Origin: Kiloniella litopenaei
GTDB lineage: Bacteria > Pseudomonadota > Alphaproteobacteria > Kiloniellales > Kiloniellaceae
Reading direction: 5' to 3'
Length of the DNA stretch: 64,000 nucleotides
Assembly (NCBI RefSeq): GCF_000982415.1
Contig: NZ_LANI01000004.1
Coordinates: 1-64,000 of the forward strand
Positions within the stretch are counted from its first letter, which is position 1. The number at the start of each line of letters is the position of its first letter. The notes beneath the pieces were generated by a model. The model did not search any database and was not told where the DNA came from. It was given only the letters and a program-made list of their open reading frames with translations. A program made the position numbers and the translations under genes. Shown one piece after another: positions 34,603 to 45,060 of the stretch.

Positions 34603-35787
34603 TTAATAAAGTTCAACAGCCAAAGCGGTGGCTTCACCACCACCAATACACAGGCTTGCAATTCCTTTGGAGCCTCCTGTGCGTTTTAAGGCATGTAGCA
34701 AGGTGACAATCAGTCTGGTTCCTGATGCGCCAATGGGGTGCCCCAGTGCACAGGCTCCACCGTTTACATTAACCTTGGCGGGATCAAGATCAAGATCCTT
34801 GATAGCGGCCAGTGTTACAACCGCGAAAGCTTCGTTAATTTCGTATAGATCTACATCATCTCTGGACCAGCCAGCTTTGTTCTGTACCTTTTCAATGGCA
34901 CCAACGGGGGCTGTGGTAAACCAGCAAGGTTCCTGCGAGTGAGTTGCATGAGCTTTGATTGCAGCCAGGGGTTTTAAGCCTTTTTTATCAGCCTCGGATT
35001 TTCGCATTAAGACCAAGGCTGCTGCGCCATCGGAAATAGAGGATGAGGATGCGGCAGTAACCGTGCCGTCAGGACGAAAGGCAGGGCGTAGCTTGGGGAT
35101 TTTATTCGTATCAACTTTAAATGGCTGTTCATCATTTTCGACAAGTGTTTCACTTTTGCGATTTTTGACCGTCAGGGGTTCAATTTCGTCTTTGAAGTAA
35201 CCTGCTTCTGTCGCTTGTTTGGCACGATTAAGGCTTTCGATGGCAAAGTTATCTTGTTCTTCTCGGGTGGCTTTGTATTTATCTGCTGTTGCTTCGGCAA
35301 AGGTGCCCATCAGACCGCCCTTGTCAAAGTAGGCATCCTCCAGGCCATCCATAAACATGTGGTCAACAACAGTACCGTGTCCCATGCGCATACCGCCACG
35401 TGCCTTTGGTAGTATGTAGGGGGCATTGGTCATGCTTTCCATGCCACCAGCCACGACAATATCTACACTACCAGACGCAATCGCATCGTGGGCCAGCATC
35501 ACCGTCTTCATGCCAGATCCACAGACTTTGTTGACTGTCGTACAGCCAGCTGACAGTGGAAGGCCACCTTTGATTGCTGCCTGTCGCGCCGGTGCTTGCC
35601 CCAAACCAGCGGGCAGAACACAGCCCATCATAACTTCCTGAATGTCTTCAGCCGAAAGGCCGGACCTTGATACAGCGGCTTTAATTGCCTCTGCCCCAAG
35701 ATCAGTGGTTGAAAGCGGAGATAAAGCTCCTTGAAAGGAGCCCATCGGGGTTCGGGCGGCAGAAACGATAACGATTGGATCAGACAT
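34603..35787 (-). CDS. acetyl-CoA C-acetyltransferase (thiolase)
   Basis: 394 residues, a typical biosynthetic/degradative thiolase. Active-site Cys is in TTVNKVCGSGMKTV, the second region is NVNGGACALGHPIGASG (His) and the last is SLCIGGGEATAL (Cys). It reversibly cleaves acetoacetyl-CoA to two acetyl-CoA, or 2-methylacetoacetyl-CoA in isoleucine breakdown. It is the last gene of the liu operon and fits as consumer of the acetoacetate branch after CoA transfer, or of isoleucine intermediates made by the neighbouring SDR. No CoA transferase gene is visible. Confidence 0.93.
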   Translation of the reverse strand: MSDPIVIVSAARTPMGSFQGALSPLSTTDLGAEAIKAAVSRSGLSAEDIQEVMMGCVLPAGLGQAPARQAAIKGGLPLSAGCTTVNKVCGSGMKTVMLAHDAIASGSVDIVVAGGMESMTNAPYILPKARGGMRMGHGTVVDHMFMDGLEDAYFDKGGLMGTFAEATADKYKATREEQDNFAIESLNRAKQATEAGYFKDEIEPLTVKNRKSETLVENDEQPFKVDTNKIPKLRPAFRPDGTVTAASSSSISDGAAALVLMRKSEADKKGLKPLAAIKAHATHSQEPCWFTTAPVGAIEKVQNKAGWSRDDVDLYEINEAFAVVTLAAIKDLDLDPAKVNVNGGACALGHPIGASGTRLIVTLLHALKRTGGSKGIASLCIGGGEATALAVELY

Positions 35788-35865
35788 GATTTTGTTCCCG
35801 GTACTGAGATCTGGATATCATCCAGATAAAGTTGTTGGCAGATAAAGTTGTTGGTGATTTTTGAT

Positions 35866-36633
35866 TTAGGAAAGGCGAACGGCACCATCAAGGCGAATTG
35901 TGGACCCATTGAGAAAGGCATTTTCACAAATGTGTGCAACAAGGCCGGCAAATTCCTCTGGCTGCCCAAGTCTTTTGGGGTGCAGGCTTTTTTCCACCAA
36001 AGCATCTTTCACCTTGTCAGACATGCCCGCAATCATCGGGGTTTCCATGATGCCCGGTGCGATGGCCATGACGCGGATTGCGCTGCGGGCGAGTTCTCTG
36101 GAGAGTGGCAGGGTCAAAGAAGCAACTCCCCCTTTGGACGCAGCATAGGCTGCCTGACCAATTTGGCCTTCCCAGGCAGCGATAGACGCCGTGTTGATAA
36201 TAACACCGCGCTCACCGTCAATTTCGTCGTATTGCACCATACGTTCGGCTGCCAGACGCATTACGTTGAAGGCACCGACTAGATTGATATCGATTGTTTT
36301 ACGAAAGAGGTCGAGATCATGCGCACCGTCTCTGCCGACGAGCTTTGCCCCGGGGGCAATACCAGCACAGTTCACAACAATGCGGATGGGGCCGAGTGTG
36401 TCTTCAATAATTTTAACGGCTGACTTTACGGCGTCAGGATCTGTAACATCGGCTGTAACGGCAGCTGTATCAATGTCTTGGGCATCAATATCTGCTGCAA
36501 CACGGTTTACGCCTTCGTCATTGAGGTCCACAAGACCACAGCGTACGCCTTGCGATGCCAAATGTCTGGCAACGGCTTCACCTAATCCGGAACCTGCGCC
36601 TGTAATCAGCGCTGTAAGACCAGATAATTTCAT
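35866..36633 (-). CDS. 3-hydroxyacyl-CoA dehydrogenase, SDR type (HSD17B10-like)
   Basis: 255 residues from ATG 36633, preceded by the Shine-Dalgarno GAGGAAG. Motifs: ITGAGSGLGEAVARHL, VNCAGIAPG, IINTASIAAWEGQIGQ and YAASKGGVASLTLPLSREL. The DLND segment after the second strand favours NAD. It resembles 2-methyl-3-hydroxybutyryl-CoA/3-hydroxyacyl-CoA dehydrogenase type 2, which feeds thiolase in isoleucine degradation. It lies between liuE and the thiolase gene, supporting that role. Confidence 0.9.
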   Translation of the reverse strand: MKLSGLTALITGAGSGLGEAVARHLASQGVRCGLVDLNDEGVNRVAADIDAQDIDTAAVTADVTDPDAVKSAVKIIEDTLGPIRIVVNCAGIAPGAKLVGRDGAHDLDLFRKTIDINLVGAFNVMRLAAERMVQYDEIDGERGVIINTASIAAWEGQIGQAAYAASKGGVASLTLPLSRELARSAIRVMAIAPGIMETPMIAGMSDKVKDALVEKSLHPKRLGQPEEFAGLVAHICENAFLNGSTIRLDGAVRLS

Positions 36634-36689
36634 AACGTGCTTCCTCTTAACAAAGATCAAATTTGGTTATGTAGTACAAAGAGATGAGA

Positions 36690-37595
36690 TTATTTGTTTC
36701 TCATCGCCAAGGAGATTTTGGAATTTGGATGACGATCTAGTTTATCGGCAATGAACCAAGCTGTTTCTACCAGCTTGTCAATATCGACCCCGGTTTTTAC
36801 AGACATACCATTGAACATATAAACGACATCCTCGGTCGCGACATTCCCGGATGCTCCACGGGCATAGGGGCACCCACCTAGGCCCGCAACAGAGGTATCA
36901 AAAACGGCAATGCCATTTTGCCAGGCTGCAAAAATATTCGCCAAAGCCTGTCCGTAGGTATCGTGAAAGTGTCCGGCCAGCTTTGTTACGGGAACTGACG
37001 TCGAAACGGCTTCAATCATCTGCTGGGTTGCAAGGGGTGTTCCGGTGCCAATGGTATCGCCAAGACTGATTTCATAGCACCCCATATCAAAAAGAGCTTC
37101 TGCAACTTCGGCCACTTTTTGCGGGGCAATTTTCCCTTCGTAAGGACAGCCTAATACACAGGATACATATCCGCGGACTTTGATATTTTTTTCTCGGGCA
37201 GCCTGAACAACAGGCTCAAACCTGGCAAGACTTTCCTGAATTGAACAGTTGATGTTTTTCTGAGAGAAACTTTCAGAGGCTGCGCCGAAAATAGCAATTT
37301 CCTGGACACCTGTTTCAACTGCCCGCTCTAACCCTTTCAGGTTCGGTGTTAAAACAGGATAGCTAATCTCAGCTTTCCGGGTGATTCCAGACAGGACTTC
37401 ACTTGCATCTGCCATTTGTGGCACCCATTTCGGGGAAACAAAAGCAGATGCCTCAATTGAGCTTAAGCCAGTTTCTGACAAGCGATTGATGAGTTCTATC
37501 TTTACATCGGCCGGAACAAGTATCTTTTCATTTTGTAACCCGTCGCGGGGACCTACTTCTACAAGCTTTACAGTCTGGGAGGGCGTAGGAGACAT
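36690..37595 (-). CDS. liuE: hydroxymethylglutaryl-CoA lyase
   Basis: Cleaves HMG-CoA to acetyl-CoA and acetoacetate, the last step of leucine degradation. About 301 residues from ATG 37595, directly after the liuD stop codon; a longer frame from 37649 is unlikely because it overlaps liuD. Features: [13 protein letters not shown] (metal/substrate Arg and Asp), [13 protein letters not shown] and the signature [20 protein letters not shown] with the catalytic Cys. Confidence 0.95.
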   Translation of the reverse strand: MSPTPSQTVKLVEVGPRDGLQNEKILVPADVKIELINRLSETGLSSIEASAFVSPKWVPQMADASEVLSGITRKAEISYPVLTPNLKGLERAVETGVQEIAIFGAASESFSQKNINCSIQESLARFEPVVQAAREKNIKVRGYVSCVLGCPYEGKIAPQKVAEVAEALFDMGCYEISLGDTIGTGTPLATQQMIEAVSTSVPVTKLAGHFHDTYGQALANIFAAWQNGIAVFDTSVAGLGGCPYARGASGNVATEDVVYMFNGMSVKTGVDIDKLVETAWFIADKLDRHPNSKISLAMRNK

Positions 37596-37596
37596 C

Positions 37597-39579
37597 TTAT
37601 TCCTCACTATCCAGTTCGACAAGGACATCACCTTCGTTGACCTGATCATTTACCTGTCCCAGAAAGGCTTTCACGGTGCCTTCGGTCGGGGCAACAATGG
37701 TGTGTTCCATTTTCATGGCCTCGAGAACCATCAGGGGATCGCCAGCGGAAACTTTGTCGCCGATGGAAGCAAATATCTTAATAATTTTTCCGGGCATTGG
37801 GGCGCGGAGGCCACCTGTATCTTCGTCCAGATTTTCGGCCGCAATCAAAGGATCAAACAGATGGACCTGATAATGCTGATTATCCAAGAAAACATGACGT
37901 TCTAATTCGTGACAAATCACGGTTGCCTTGGTGATCTTTCCATCAACCGTGACTGTTACACGGTCTTCTTTAACCTGACCGGAAACGTTGTATTCCTGTT
38001 CATTGATCAAGAAGCTGTAGCCGTCAGCGTGATATGTTGCGATGACGTTATGCTCCTGGTCATTTTCAGTAAAGCGTAATTTTTTTTGTGCTCTGCCGCC
38101 CAAACGCCAGCCATCTTGTGAACCCCAGGGGGAATGAGGATCTGATTGAGGGATGTTTGGTGTATGTCCCTGGAGCTCGACAAGAGAAACGAGGATCAAG
38201 GCAAGATCTGAAGCTGTTGATTTTTCGGGGAACAGGTACTCCTGTTCTCTCTCGATCAGGCCTGTATCCAGCTGTGCTGCCTTGAAGGCGGGGACATTGG
38301 CAAGTCTGTCGAGGAAAGCCACGTTAGTTTCAAGCCCGACGATATGTGTGTCGTTCAGGGCTGCACTAAGTCTATCCAGCGCTTTTTCCCGTGTTTCATC
38401 CCAGGTAATCAGTTTCGCGATCATGGGGTCATAATGGGGCGAGACAACGCCGCCCTGTTCGACACCGGCGTCAATGCGAATGTGTTCAGAGGCTCTTGGG
38501 AATGCCAGGCGTACCAGCTTTCCTGTGGCAGGGAGAAATCCATTGTCAGGATCTTCTGCGTAGATCCGGGCCTCAAAAGCATGGCCAGAGAGTGATATTT
38601 CATCCTGTTTTGCCGGAAGAGGTTCTCCGGCTGCAATGCGTAATTGCCACTCGACAAGATCGAGACCTGTAATAAGTTCGGTAACAGGGTGTTCGACCTG
38701 CAGTCGTGTATTCATTTCCATAAAATAGAATTCGCCATTGGGGGCGAGCAGAAATTCAACGGTACCTGCGCCACGATATCCAACAGCTTCCGCGGCAGCG
38801 ATCGCAGCTTTGTGCATGGCATCGCGGGTTTTATCGCTCAATCCGGGGGCAGGGGCTTCTTCGATGACTTTTTGATGACGCCGCTGTGAAGAACAATCGC
38901 GTTCGAACAGGTGTATTGTATTGCCATGGTTATCAGCAAAAACCTGTATTTCCACATGGCGGGGGTTTTCAATGAACTTTTCAATTAGAACTCGGTCATC
39001 ACCAAAAGCTGCTTTTGATTCACGCTGACAGGATGCAAGTGCTTCTTCGAATTGGTCGGCTTCGTGAACAATCCGCATGCCTTTACCGCCACCACCGGCA
39101 GAGGCTTTGATCATCACGGGATAGCCAATTTTTTTCGCCTGTTCTACAAGGTGGGCTGTGTCCTGATTTTCTTCTTCGTATCCCGGGGATAAAGGAACAC
39201 CAGCTTCCCGCATCAGGCGTTTGGAAGCTGATTTATCCCCCATGTCGATAATTGATGAAGCTGGCGGGCCGATGAAGACAATATCATTTTCGGCGCAACT
39301 ATTGGCAAAGCTGGCATTTTCGGAAAGAAAGCCATAGCCGGGATGAATAGCCTGCGCCCCGGTCGCTTTTGCAACATCTAGTATTTTATCCGCTAGAAGG
39401 TAGCTTTCGGCAGGGGGAGGAGGGCCTATATGAACGGCTTCATCGGCTTCTTGAACAAAGGGGGCATCTCTGTCGGCATCCGAATAGACGGCAACGGTTT
39501 TTATGCCCATTAGATGCGCCGTTCTGATAATGCGTCTGGCGATCTCGCCACGGTTTGCAATAAGGATTTTATTAAACAT
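37597..39579 (-). CDS. liuD: methylcrotonyl-CoA carboxylase, biotin-carrying alpha subunit
   Basis: 660 residues. Biotin carboxylase domain (~1-450): [28 protein letters not shown] (ATP loop), [16 protein letters not shown] central linker domain follows, then the biotinyl domain (~585-660) with biotinylated Lys in LEAMKMEH. Together with LiuB it carboxylates 3-methylcrotonyl-CoA. It sits between liuC and liuE in the operon. The same architecture is shared by propionyl-CoA carboxylase, but the liu context decides the substrate. Confidence 0.95.
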   Translation of the reverse strand: MFNKILIANRGEIARRIIRTAHLMGIKTVAVYSDADRDAPFVQEADEAVHIGPPPPAESYLLADKILDVAKATGAQAIHPGYGFLSENASFANSCAENDIVFIGPPASSIIDMGDKSASKRLMREAGVPLSPGYEEENQDTAHLVEQAKKIGYPVMIKASAGGGGKGMRIVHEADQFEEALASCQRESKAAFGDDRVLIEKFIENPRHVEIQVFADNHGNTIHLFERDCSSQRRHQKVIEEAPAPGLSDKTRDAMHKAAIAAAEAVGYRGAGTVEFLLAPNGEFYFMEMNTRLQVEHPVTELITGLDLVEWQLRIAAGEPLPAKQDEISLSGHAFEARIYAEDPDNGFLPATGKLVRLAFPRASEHIRIDAGVEQGGVVSPHYDPMIAKLITWDETREKALDRLSAALNDTHIVGLETNVAFLDRLANVPAFKAAQLDTGLIEREQEYLFPEKSTASDLALILVSLVELQGHTPNIPQSDPHSPWGSQDGWRLGGRAQKKLRFTENDQEHNVIATYHADGYSFLINEQEYNVSGQVKEDRVTVTVDGKITKATVICHELERHVFLDNQHYQVHLFDPLIAAENLDEDTGGLRAPMPGKIIKIFASIGDKVSAGDPLMVLEAMKMEHTIVAPTEGTVKAFLGQVNDQVNEGDVLVELDSEE

Positions 39580-39605
39580 TCAATTCTTCCTGATCCAAGT
39601 CCGAT

Positions 39606-40391
39606 TTAGGCGACCCAATTGGCTTTGCGTTTTTCAAAGAAGGCACTGAGACCTTCGCGTCCCTCGGGTTTTAACCGCTGTTGAGCGATAAGCTCTGCGG
39701 TTTCATTCATCAAGGTGTTATCGAGCTGTCGGTTACTGACCGTTTTAATAAGTTCCTTTGCCACATGAAGGGCATCAGGGGCAGCAAGATTGAAGGAAGA
39801 CAAAATATCTTCTATGGCTTGATCCAGATGCTCGTCCGGGCAGCTTTCATGCACAAAGCCGATATCGGCTGCTTTATCCGATTTGAATATTTCGGCAGTA
39901 AGAAAATATCGACGCGCCTGTCTTTCCCCCATTGCGGCAACCACATAAGGCGCAATGGTCGCAGGAACCAACCCGAGCTTTACTTCAGACAGGCAAAACT
40001 TGGCGTATTCTCCGGCAATGGCGATATCTGCTACGGCTGTAAGCCCCACACCACCGCCAAAAGCGGCCCCCTGTACCCGTGCAATTACAGGTTTGGGACA
40101 AACTGCGATAGCGTTGAGCATATGGGCGAGTTTAAGGGCATCGACCCGGTTTTCTTCTTCGGTGAAGTTTGCGGCGCGTTTCATCCAGCCGAGATCAGCT
40201 CCGGCACTGAAGCTTCTACCTCTGCCACCCAGTACAATGGCTCTGATATCAGGATTTTTGCCCAGTTCGTTAAAAACCTGGGTTAATTCTGCGATCATAA
40301 CTTCATCAAGGGCATTGTGAACGTCCGGGCGGTTCATCCAAACCCATGCGTTGCGGGATTTAATTTCTATTTCGAGTGTCTGATAGGTCAT
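39606..40391 (-). CDS. liuC: methylglutaconyl-CoA hydratase
   Basis: A crotonase-family protein of about 261 residues that hydrates 3-methylglutaconyl-CoA to HMG-CoA. The start is ATG 40391, four bases after the liuB stop; a frame from 40412 would overlap liuB. Oxyanion-hole segments are GRGRSFSAGADLGWMKR and GAAFGGGVGLTAVADI. The following catalytic region SEVKLGLVPATIAPYVV carries the conserved Glu. Operon position between the two carboxylase subunit genes is typical for liu clusters. Confidence 0.93.
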   Translation of the reverse strand: MTYQTLEIEIKSRNAWVWMNRPDVHNALDEVMIAELTQVFNELGKNPDIRAIVLGGRGRSFSAGADLGWMKRAANFTEEENRVDALKLAHMLNAIAVCPKPVIARVQGAAFGGGVGLTAVADIAIAGEYAKFCLSEVKLGLVPATIAPYVVAAMGERQARRYFLTAEIFKSDKAADIGFVHESCPDEHLDQAIEDILSSFNLAAPDALHVAKELIKTVSNRQLDNTLMNETAELIAQQRLKPEGREGLSAFFEKRKANWVA

Positions 40392-40395
40392 ATTA

Positions 40396-42003
40396 CTACA
40401 TCCTGAAGACACCGAATTTGGTGTCTTTTATTGGTGCATTAAGAGAAGCAGACAAGCCCAAAGCCAATACCCGTCGTGTTCGTGCGGGGTCAAATACACC
40501 ATCATCCCACAGGCGTGCCGATGCGTAGTAAGGTGAACTTTGTTCTTCGAACATGTCCAGCATTGGTTGTTTGAATTCCTTTTCTTCCTCTGCTGACCAG
40601 CTACCGCCTTTTGCTTCGATATTATCCCGACGAAGGGTGGACATGACAGAGGCAGCCTGTTCACCGCCCATAACTGAAATGCGTGAATTCGGCCACATCC
40701 ACAAGAAGCGTGGTTGATAGGCTCTACCGCACATGCCGTAGTTACCGGCCCCGAAGCTTCCCCCGATCAGAACGGTGAATTTGGGTACGTTAGCCGTTGC
40801 AACAGCGGTGACCATTTTGGCACCGTCTTTTGCGATGCCGCCTGTCTCGTATTTACGGCCAATCATAAAGCCGGAAATGTTCTGTAGGAAAACAAGGGGA
40901 ATCCCCCGTTGCGCACAGAGTTCTATAAAGTGAGCAGCTTTCTGGGCGCTTTCTGAAAAGAGAATACCATTGTTGGCAACAATGCCGACAGGATAACCCC
41001 ATATACGTGAGAACCCACACACAATACTGGTGCCGTAACGGGCTTTGAATTCGTCAAACCTAGATCCGTCAACGATACGGGCAATGACCTCGCGTACATC
41101 ATAAGGTGTTTTAAGATCACTTGGGACAACACCGTAAATTTCCTTGGGATCATAGAGCGGATCTTCCGGCTTCGACAGATTGAGCTGATTGGGCTTTTGC
41201 CAGTTCAGATTATCAACCACATGGCGGGCGATAGTCAGGGCATGTGCATCATTTTCAGCCATATGGTCTGCGACACCGGACAGACGTGTATGAACATCTG
41301 CGCCGCCAAGATCTTCGGCCGAGACAATTTCACCGGTTGCCGCCTTTACGAGGGGAGGGCCACCAAGGAAAATCGTGCCCTGTTCCTTCACAATAATGGT
41401 TTCGTCTGACATGGCGGGAACATAGGCTCCGCCAGCAGTACAAGAGCCCATAACAACGGCGATTTGAGGGATGCCCATGGAAGACATCTGGGCCTGATTG
41501 TAGAATATCCGGCCAAAGTGATCTCGATCAGGAAAGACTTCATCCTGATTGGGAAGGTTTGCGCCACCTGAGTCGACCAGATAAATACAGGGAAGCCTGT
41601 TTTCCTGGGCAATTTCCTGAGCGCGCAGGTGCTTTTTAACGGTCATGGGGTAGTAAGTACCACCCTTGACTGTTGCATCGTTCGCCAAAATCATACACTC
41701 GACGCCAGAGACCAAGCCGATACCTGCTATAACACCTGCGGCGGCAATGTTGGCATCATACATATTATGAGCCGCTATCGGAGAAACTTCCAGAAAAGGC
41801 GATCCGGGATCAAGCAGGGCCTCAACCCGTTCTCTTGGTAGCATCTTGCCACGTGCGAGATGTTTTTCCCGTGCCTTCTCTGGGCCACCTTTTGCCGTTT
41901 CTGCCAGAATGTTGTTCAGGTTATCTACCAGGCCCTGCATATGAGCTGCATTGGCTTTGAATTCATCTGATCTGGGGGAAATTTTGGAACGGATGACAGA
42001 CAT
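40396..42003 (-). CDS. liuB: methylcrotonyl-CoA carboxylase, beta (carboxyltransferase) subunit
   Basis: 535 residues, the carboxyl transferase part that moves CO2 from biotin to 3-methylcrotonyl-CoA. Acyl-CoA carboxylase oxyanion motifs are visible: [32 protein letters not shown] and [20 protein letters not shown] with [16 protein letters not shown]. The start ATG overlaps the liuA stop, indicating translational coupling. Leucine-operon context separates it from propionyl-CoA carboxylase beta. Confidence 0.95.
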   Translation of the reverse strand: MSVIRSKISPRSDEFKANAAHMQGLVDNLNNILAETAKGGPEKAREKHLARGKMLPRERVEALLDPGSPFLEVSPIAAHNMYDANIAAAGVIAGIGLVSGVECMILANDATVKGGTYYPMTVKKHLRAQEIAQENRLPCIYLVDSGGANLPNQDEVFPDRDHFGRIFYNQAQMSSMGIPQIAVVMGSCTAGGAYVPAMSDETIIVKEQGTIFLGGPPLVKAATGEIVSAEDLGGADVHTRLSGVADHMAENDAHALTIARHVVDNLNWQKPNQLNLSKPEDPLYDPKEIYGVVPSDLKTPYDVREVIARIVDGSRFDEFKARYGTSIVCGFSRIWGYPVGIVANNGILFSESAQKAAHFIELCAQRGIPLVFLQNISGFMIGRKYETGGIAKDGAKMVTAVATANVPKFTVLIGGSFGAGNYGMCGRAYQPRFLWMWPNSRISVMGGEQAASVMSTLRRDNIEAKGGSWSAEEEKEFKQPMLDMFEEQSSPYYASARLWDDGVFDPARTRRVLALGLSASLNAPIKDTKFGVFRM

Positions 42004-43178
42004 TATGCTGTCTCCCCAAAGAGTTCACGACCAATGAGGTATCTACGGATTTCACTGGTACCTGCGCCAATTTCATAGAGCTTGGCATCACGCCATAAAC
42101 GTCCCGTCGGGAATTCATTGATATAGCCGTTGCCGCCGAGAACCTGAATTGCTTCTCCCGCCATCCAGGTCGCTTTTTCTGCGGAATAGAGAATGGCTCC
42201 TGCGGCATCTTTACGGGTTGTCTCTCCGCGGTCACAGGCTTGTCCAACAGCATATACATAGGACCGACAGGCATTCCATGTTGCGTAGATGTCAGCCATT
42301 TTCCCTTGCATCAACTGGAATTCACCGATGGCTTTACCAAACTGTTTACGTTCGTGGATGTAAGGGACGATAACATCCAGACAGGATGACATGATACCCA
42401 AGGGACCACCTGAGAGAACAGCGCGCTCATAGTCCAGGCCGGACATCAGAACGTGGACCCCGCCATTTAGTTTACCAAGAATGTTTTCTTCGGGGACTTC
42501 GCAGTCCTGAAAAACGAGTTCACCAGTGTTTGAGCCGCGCATGCCAAGCTTGTCGAGCTTTTGAGCAACGGAAAAACCGGGGAAACTTTTCTCAATGATA
42601 AAAGCTGTGATGCCTTTCGGGCCTGCTTCCGGATCTGTTTTCGCATAAACAACCAGAGTATCGGCGTCTGGCCCGTTGGTGATCCACATTTTGTTCCCGT
42701 TCAGAACATAGTGATCACCTTTCTTTTCAGCTTTCAGGCGCATGGAAACAACATCAGAGCCAGCACCGGGTTCGGACATGGCCAGGGCGCCAACGTGTTC
42801 GCCGGTGATTAGCTTTGGCAAGTACTTGGACTTTTGCGCATCTGTTCCGTTACGCTTAATCTGATTAACGCAAAGATTAGAATGGGCACCATAGGAAAGG
42901 GCCACAGAAGCGGAAGCCCGGCTGAGTTCCTCCATCGTGACAATATGGGCGAGGTATCCCATGCCACTGCCGCCATAGCTTTCATCAGCTGTGATTCCCA
43001 ACAGTCCCATGTCACCCATTTTACGCCACAGATCCATGGGGAATTCGTTGGTTTCATCAATCTCGGCTGCGCGAGGGGCGATTTCTGCATCAGCAAAGGC
43101 TTTGACGCTGTCTCGCAGCATGTCGATCTCTTCACCGAGGTTGAAGTTTAAACTAGGGAAGTTATGGCCAGTACTCAT
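42003..43178 (-). CDS. liuA: isovaleryl-CoA dehydrogenase
   Basis: 391 residues, acyl-CoA dehydrogenase family. FAD contacts: [16 protein letters not shown] and [18 protein letters not shown]-terminal [33 protein letters not shown]. In this enzyme the catalytic Glu is on the G helix ([12 protein letters not shown]) rather than in the C-terminal GTSE region, which fits the isovaleryl-specific clade. It converts isovaleryl-CoA to 3-methylcrotonyl-CoA, passing electrons to ETF. It precedes liuB with a one-base overlap. Confidence 0.95.
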   Translation of the reverse strand: MSTGHNFPSLNFNLGEEIDMLRDSVKAFADAEIAPRAAEIDETNEFPMDLWRKMGDMGLLGITADESYGGSGMGYLAHIVTMEELSRASASVALSYGAHSNLCVNQIKRNGTDAQKSKYLPKLITGEHVGALAMSEPGAGSDVVSMRLKAEKKGDHYVLNGNKMWITNGPDADTLVVYAKTDPEAGPKGITAFIIEKSFPGFSVAQKLDKLGMRGSNTGELVFQDCEVPEENILGKLNGGVHVLMSGLDYERAVLSGGPLGIMSSCLDVIVPYIHERKQFGKAIGEFQLMQGKMADIYATWNACRSYVYAVGQACDRGETTRKDAAGAILYSAEKATWMAGEAIQVLGGNGYINEFPTGRLWRDAKLYEIGAGTSEIRRYLIGRELFGETA

Positions 43179-43202
43179 GATTTTTATCTCCAGTAAGGAA
43201 AC

Positions 43203-43703
43203 TTAGTTTTCTGTTTTTGTCTTTTGAATTTTTGCGATTGTCGCGGCGACATCAGGTTTGTTTTCCATGCGCATAAAGGTACCTTGAGCTGCTGCAACAT
43301 GAACTTCGGTATTATCGTTTTGCAGGGCGTAAACATCCATACGGGCGATTGTAACACGTCGTCCTGCCCTTAGGACGGTGCCTTTGCCAATTAATTTTTT
43401 TCCAGCACCGGGAGCCATCATGTTGATTTTGTACTCAACAGTTAGAATTGAGTCGTTTTCTTCAATTAGTGTATAGGTGGCATAGCCCCCGACGTAATCG
43501 GCAAGGGCACCGATAACACCCCCTTGGAAGAAACCATGATGTTGGGATAGTTCCGGGCGAAATGGCAGTTCCATTTCCACATATCCAGGTTCAATAACTG
43601 TTAACTCGGCCCCCAGCGTTTTACCAAAGCCGGTGTTGTTATAGCTATCGCGTATAAGTTCTGCATAGTCCGGGTTGCGTGGTTGAAAGCTCGTTATTGC
43701 CAT
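43203..43703 (-). CDS. PaaI-type hotdog thioesterase
   Basis: 166 residues of the hotdog fold: ELSQHHGFFQGGVIGALADY carries the conserved Gly-rich loop and Asp used by PaaI-like acyl-CoA thioesterases, followed by the strand YKINMMAPG. It lies between liuR and liuA with 24-35 bp gaps, so it is the first enzyme gene of the operon. It might release CoA from accumulating acyl-CoA intermediates; the substrate is not known. This gene is present in several alphaproteobacterial liu loci. Confidence 0.85.
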   Translation of the reverse strand: MAITSFQPRNPDYAELIRDSYNNTGFGKTLGAELTVIEPGYVEMELPFRPELSQHHGFFQGGVIGALADYVGGYATYTLIEENDSILTVEYKINMMAPGAGKKLIGKGTVLRAGRRVTIARMDVYALQNDNTEVHVAAAQGTFMRMENKPDVAATIAKIQKTKTEN

Positions 43704-43738
43704 GGTGTTAACTTCCCTGTGTTTATTTCTTTTTATTG

Positions 43739-44131
43739 TTATTTAATCTCTTTTAGTTCGTTTAGACGCATTTCGACGGAATTGCTGACATCTTTGAGTT
43801 CTTGTAAGGTTTCTAGAATGTCTTGTTGCTTTTGTTCCAGTTCCGCTTTTCTCTCTTCAATGCGGGCCTGTAGTTTTTCTAGCTGGCCTTTTTCGCCGGA
43901 TGAGTCGTCATACATCTCAATGATTTCTCGGACTTCAGCTAGAGAAAAGCCGAGGCGTTTTCCGCGAAGGATAAGCTTGAGACGGGTTCTGTCTCTGGGG
44001 GTGTAAAGGCGTTTTCTGCCCTGTCTTTCCGGGTTGAGCAGCTTTTCATCTTCGTAAAAACGAAGGGTCCGCGTTGTGATCGCGAATTCTGCGGTTAGTT
44101 CGGAAATGGTGTAGAAGCGTCTCTCTGTCAT
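43739..44131 (-). CDS. liuR: leucine/isovalerate utilisation regulator, MerR family
   Basis: 130 residues from ATG 44131 (MTERRFYTISELTAEFAITTRTLRFY), winged helix ~1-75 and coiled coil ~80-130. The alternative start at 44185 is rejected because it would place the operator inside the gene. It is paralogous to the MerR at 23205. LiuR represses the liu operon and is relieved by branched-chain acyl-CoA signals in related bacteria. It heads the operon and has a 16-bp operator 19 bp upstream. Confidence 0.93.
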   Translation of the reverse strand: MTERRFYTISELTAEFAITTRTLRFYEDEKLLNPERQGRKRLYTPRDRTRLKLILRGKRLGFSLAEVREIIEMYDDSSGEKGQLEKLQARIEERKAELEQKQQDILETLQELKDVSNSVEMRLNELKEIK

Positions 44132-44150
44132 AGGTATAGTTTTTACGCAT

Positions 44151-44166
44151 TTTACGTAAACGTCAA
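44151..44166 (-). promoter_or_regulatory. LiuR operator
   Basis: The minus strand reads TTGACGTTTACGTAAA, matching published LiuR consensus sites almost exactly. It lies just upstream of liuR, so the regulator controls itself and the whole liu operon. A 14/16 match occurs before the second MerR gene (23171-23186); no other match was seen in the window. Confidence 0.8.
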
Positions 44167-44357
44167 ATAAATAATTATAATTCATATATAACAGTTAGTT
44201 AGGCTATGTTTTGTGAGATGGGAGGATAGAGTTTTAGGCTTTTTATGAAAAGCTTTTACCTTGCAGGGAAATATTGACAATATCGCTGACACTTATTCCT
44301 TATGAATTTCCCGTCATAATTTTTATTTTTAATGAGCCTTATTTTAATGAGCCTTAA

Positions 44358-44966
44358 ATGACTTCTTCCCAAGCCGCTCCGAGCATTTCTGTTGTTGATA
44401 TCAATAATCTCACGTTAGAAACCGAAAGATTGAACCTGAGAAGATTTAATGAGGGTGATCTGGATAACCTTTATAAATTGCTCAGCCAGGAAGAAGTCGT
44501 GCGTTATCTCTATGGCGAAGTGCAGACCCGCGAAGAAACCCAGGAAAGGCTTACAAAGAGACTAGAGATGAATAGTCTCAAAGATGATGGTGATACCTTG
44601 ATCTTGGCTGTAGAGGAGAAGCAGACTGGTGCATTTATTGGAGATTTGGTGCTGATTTTAACCAGTGCAGAGTTCTCTCAGGGGGAAATCGGTTTTGTCT
44701 TCAATCCTGAGCACCATGGTAAAGGTTATGGTTACGAAGCCTCTATGGAAATACTGCGGTATGGATTTGAGGTTCTGGGGATGCACCGCATTAAAGGTCG
44801 GTGTGATGGACGAAATAAAGCCTCGGCTGGGTTAATGAAGAAGCTCGGACTTGAATTAGAAGCACATTTTATTGAGAACGAATGGGTGAAAGGTTGCTGG
44901 ACGGATGAGATGGTTTTTGCCATGCGTCGGAGCCAATGGGACACTCAAGCTCAACCCATTACATAG
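44358..44966 (+). CDS. GNAT N-acetyltransferase (RimJ/RimL-like)
   Basis: 202 residues: LETERLNLRRFNEGDLDNLY, the central FSQGEIGFVFNPEHHGKGYGYEAS with acetyl-CoA loop HHGKGYG, and MHRIKGRCDGRNKASAGLMKKLG. The order of elements is typical for RimJ/RimL protein N-alpha-acetyltransferases or related antibiotic-acetylating enzymes. It stands alone, divergent from liuR. The acceptor is unknown. Confidence 0.85.
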   Translation: MTSSQAAPSISVVDINNLTLETERLNLRRFNEGDLDNLYKLLSQEEVVRYLYGEVQTREETQERLTKRLEMNSLKDDGDTLILAVEEKQTGAFIGDLVLILTSAEFSQGEIGFVFNPEHHGKGYGYEASMEILRYGFEVLGMHRIKGRCDGRNKASAGLMKKLGLELEAHFIENEWVKGCWTDEMVFAMRRSQWDTQAQPIT

Positions 44967-45060
44967 AATTCCCAAAAGTGACATGGATCTGTCACGCGTT
45001 TGAAATCTCAAGGTTGCATGACAAGGGGAGCAAAATATACCAGCCTTTGGGAGTCTTCTT

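Noticed and set aside
35848-36754. Several plus-strand frames opposite the SDR and thiolase genes
   Set aside because: All lie antisense to clearly identified leucine-operon genes and have no protein-family features.
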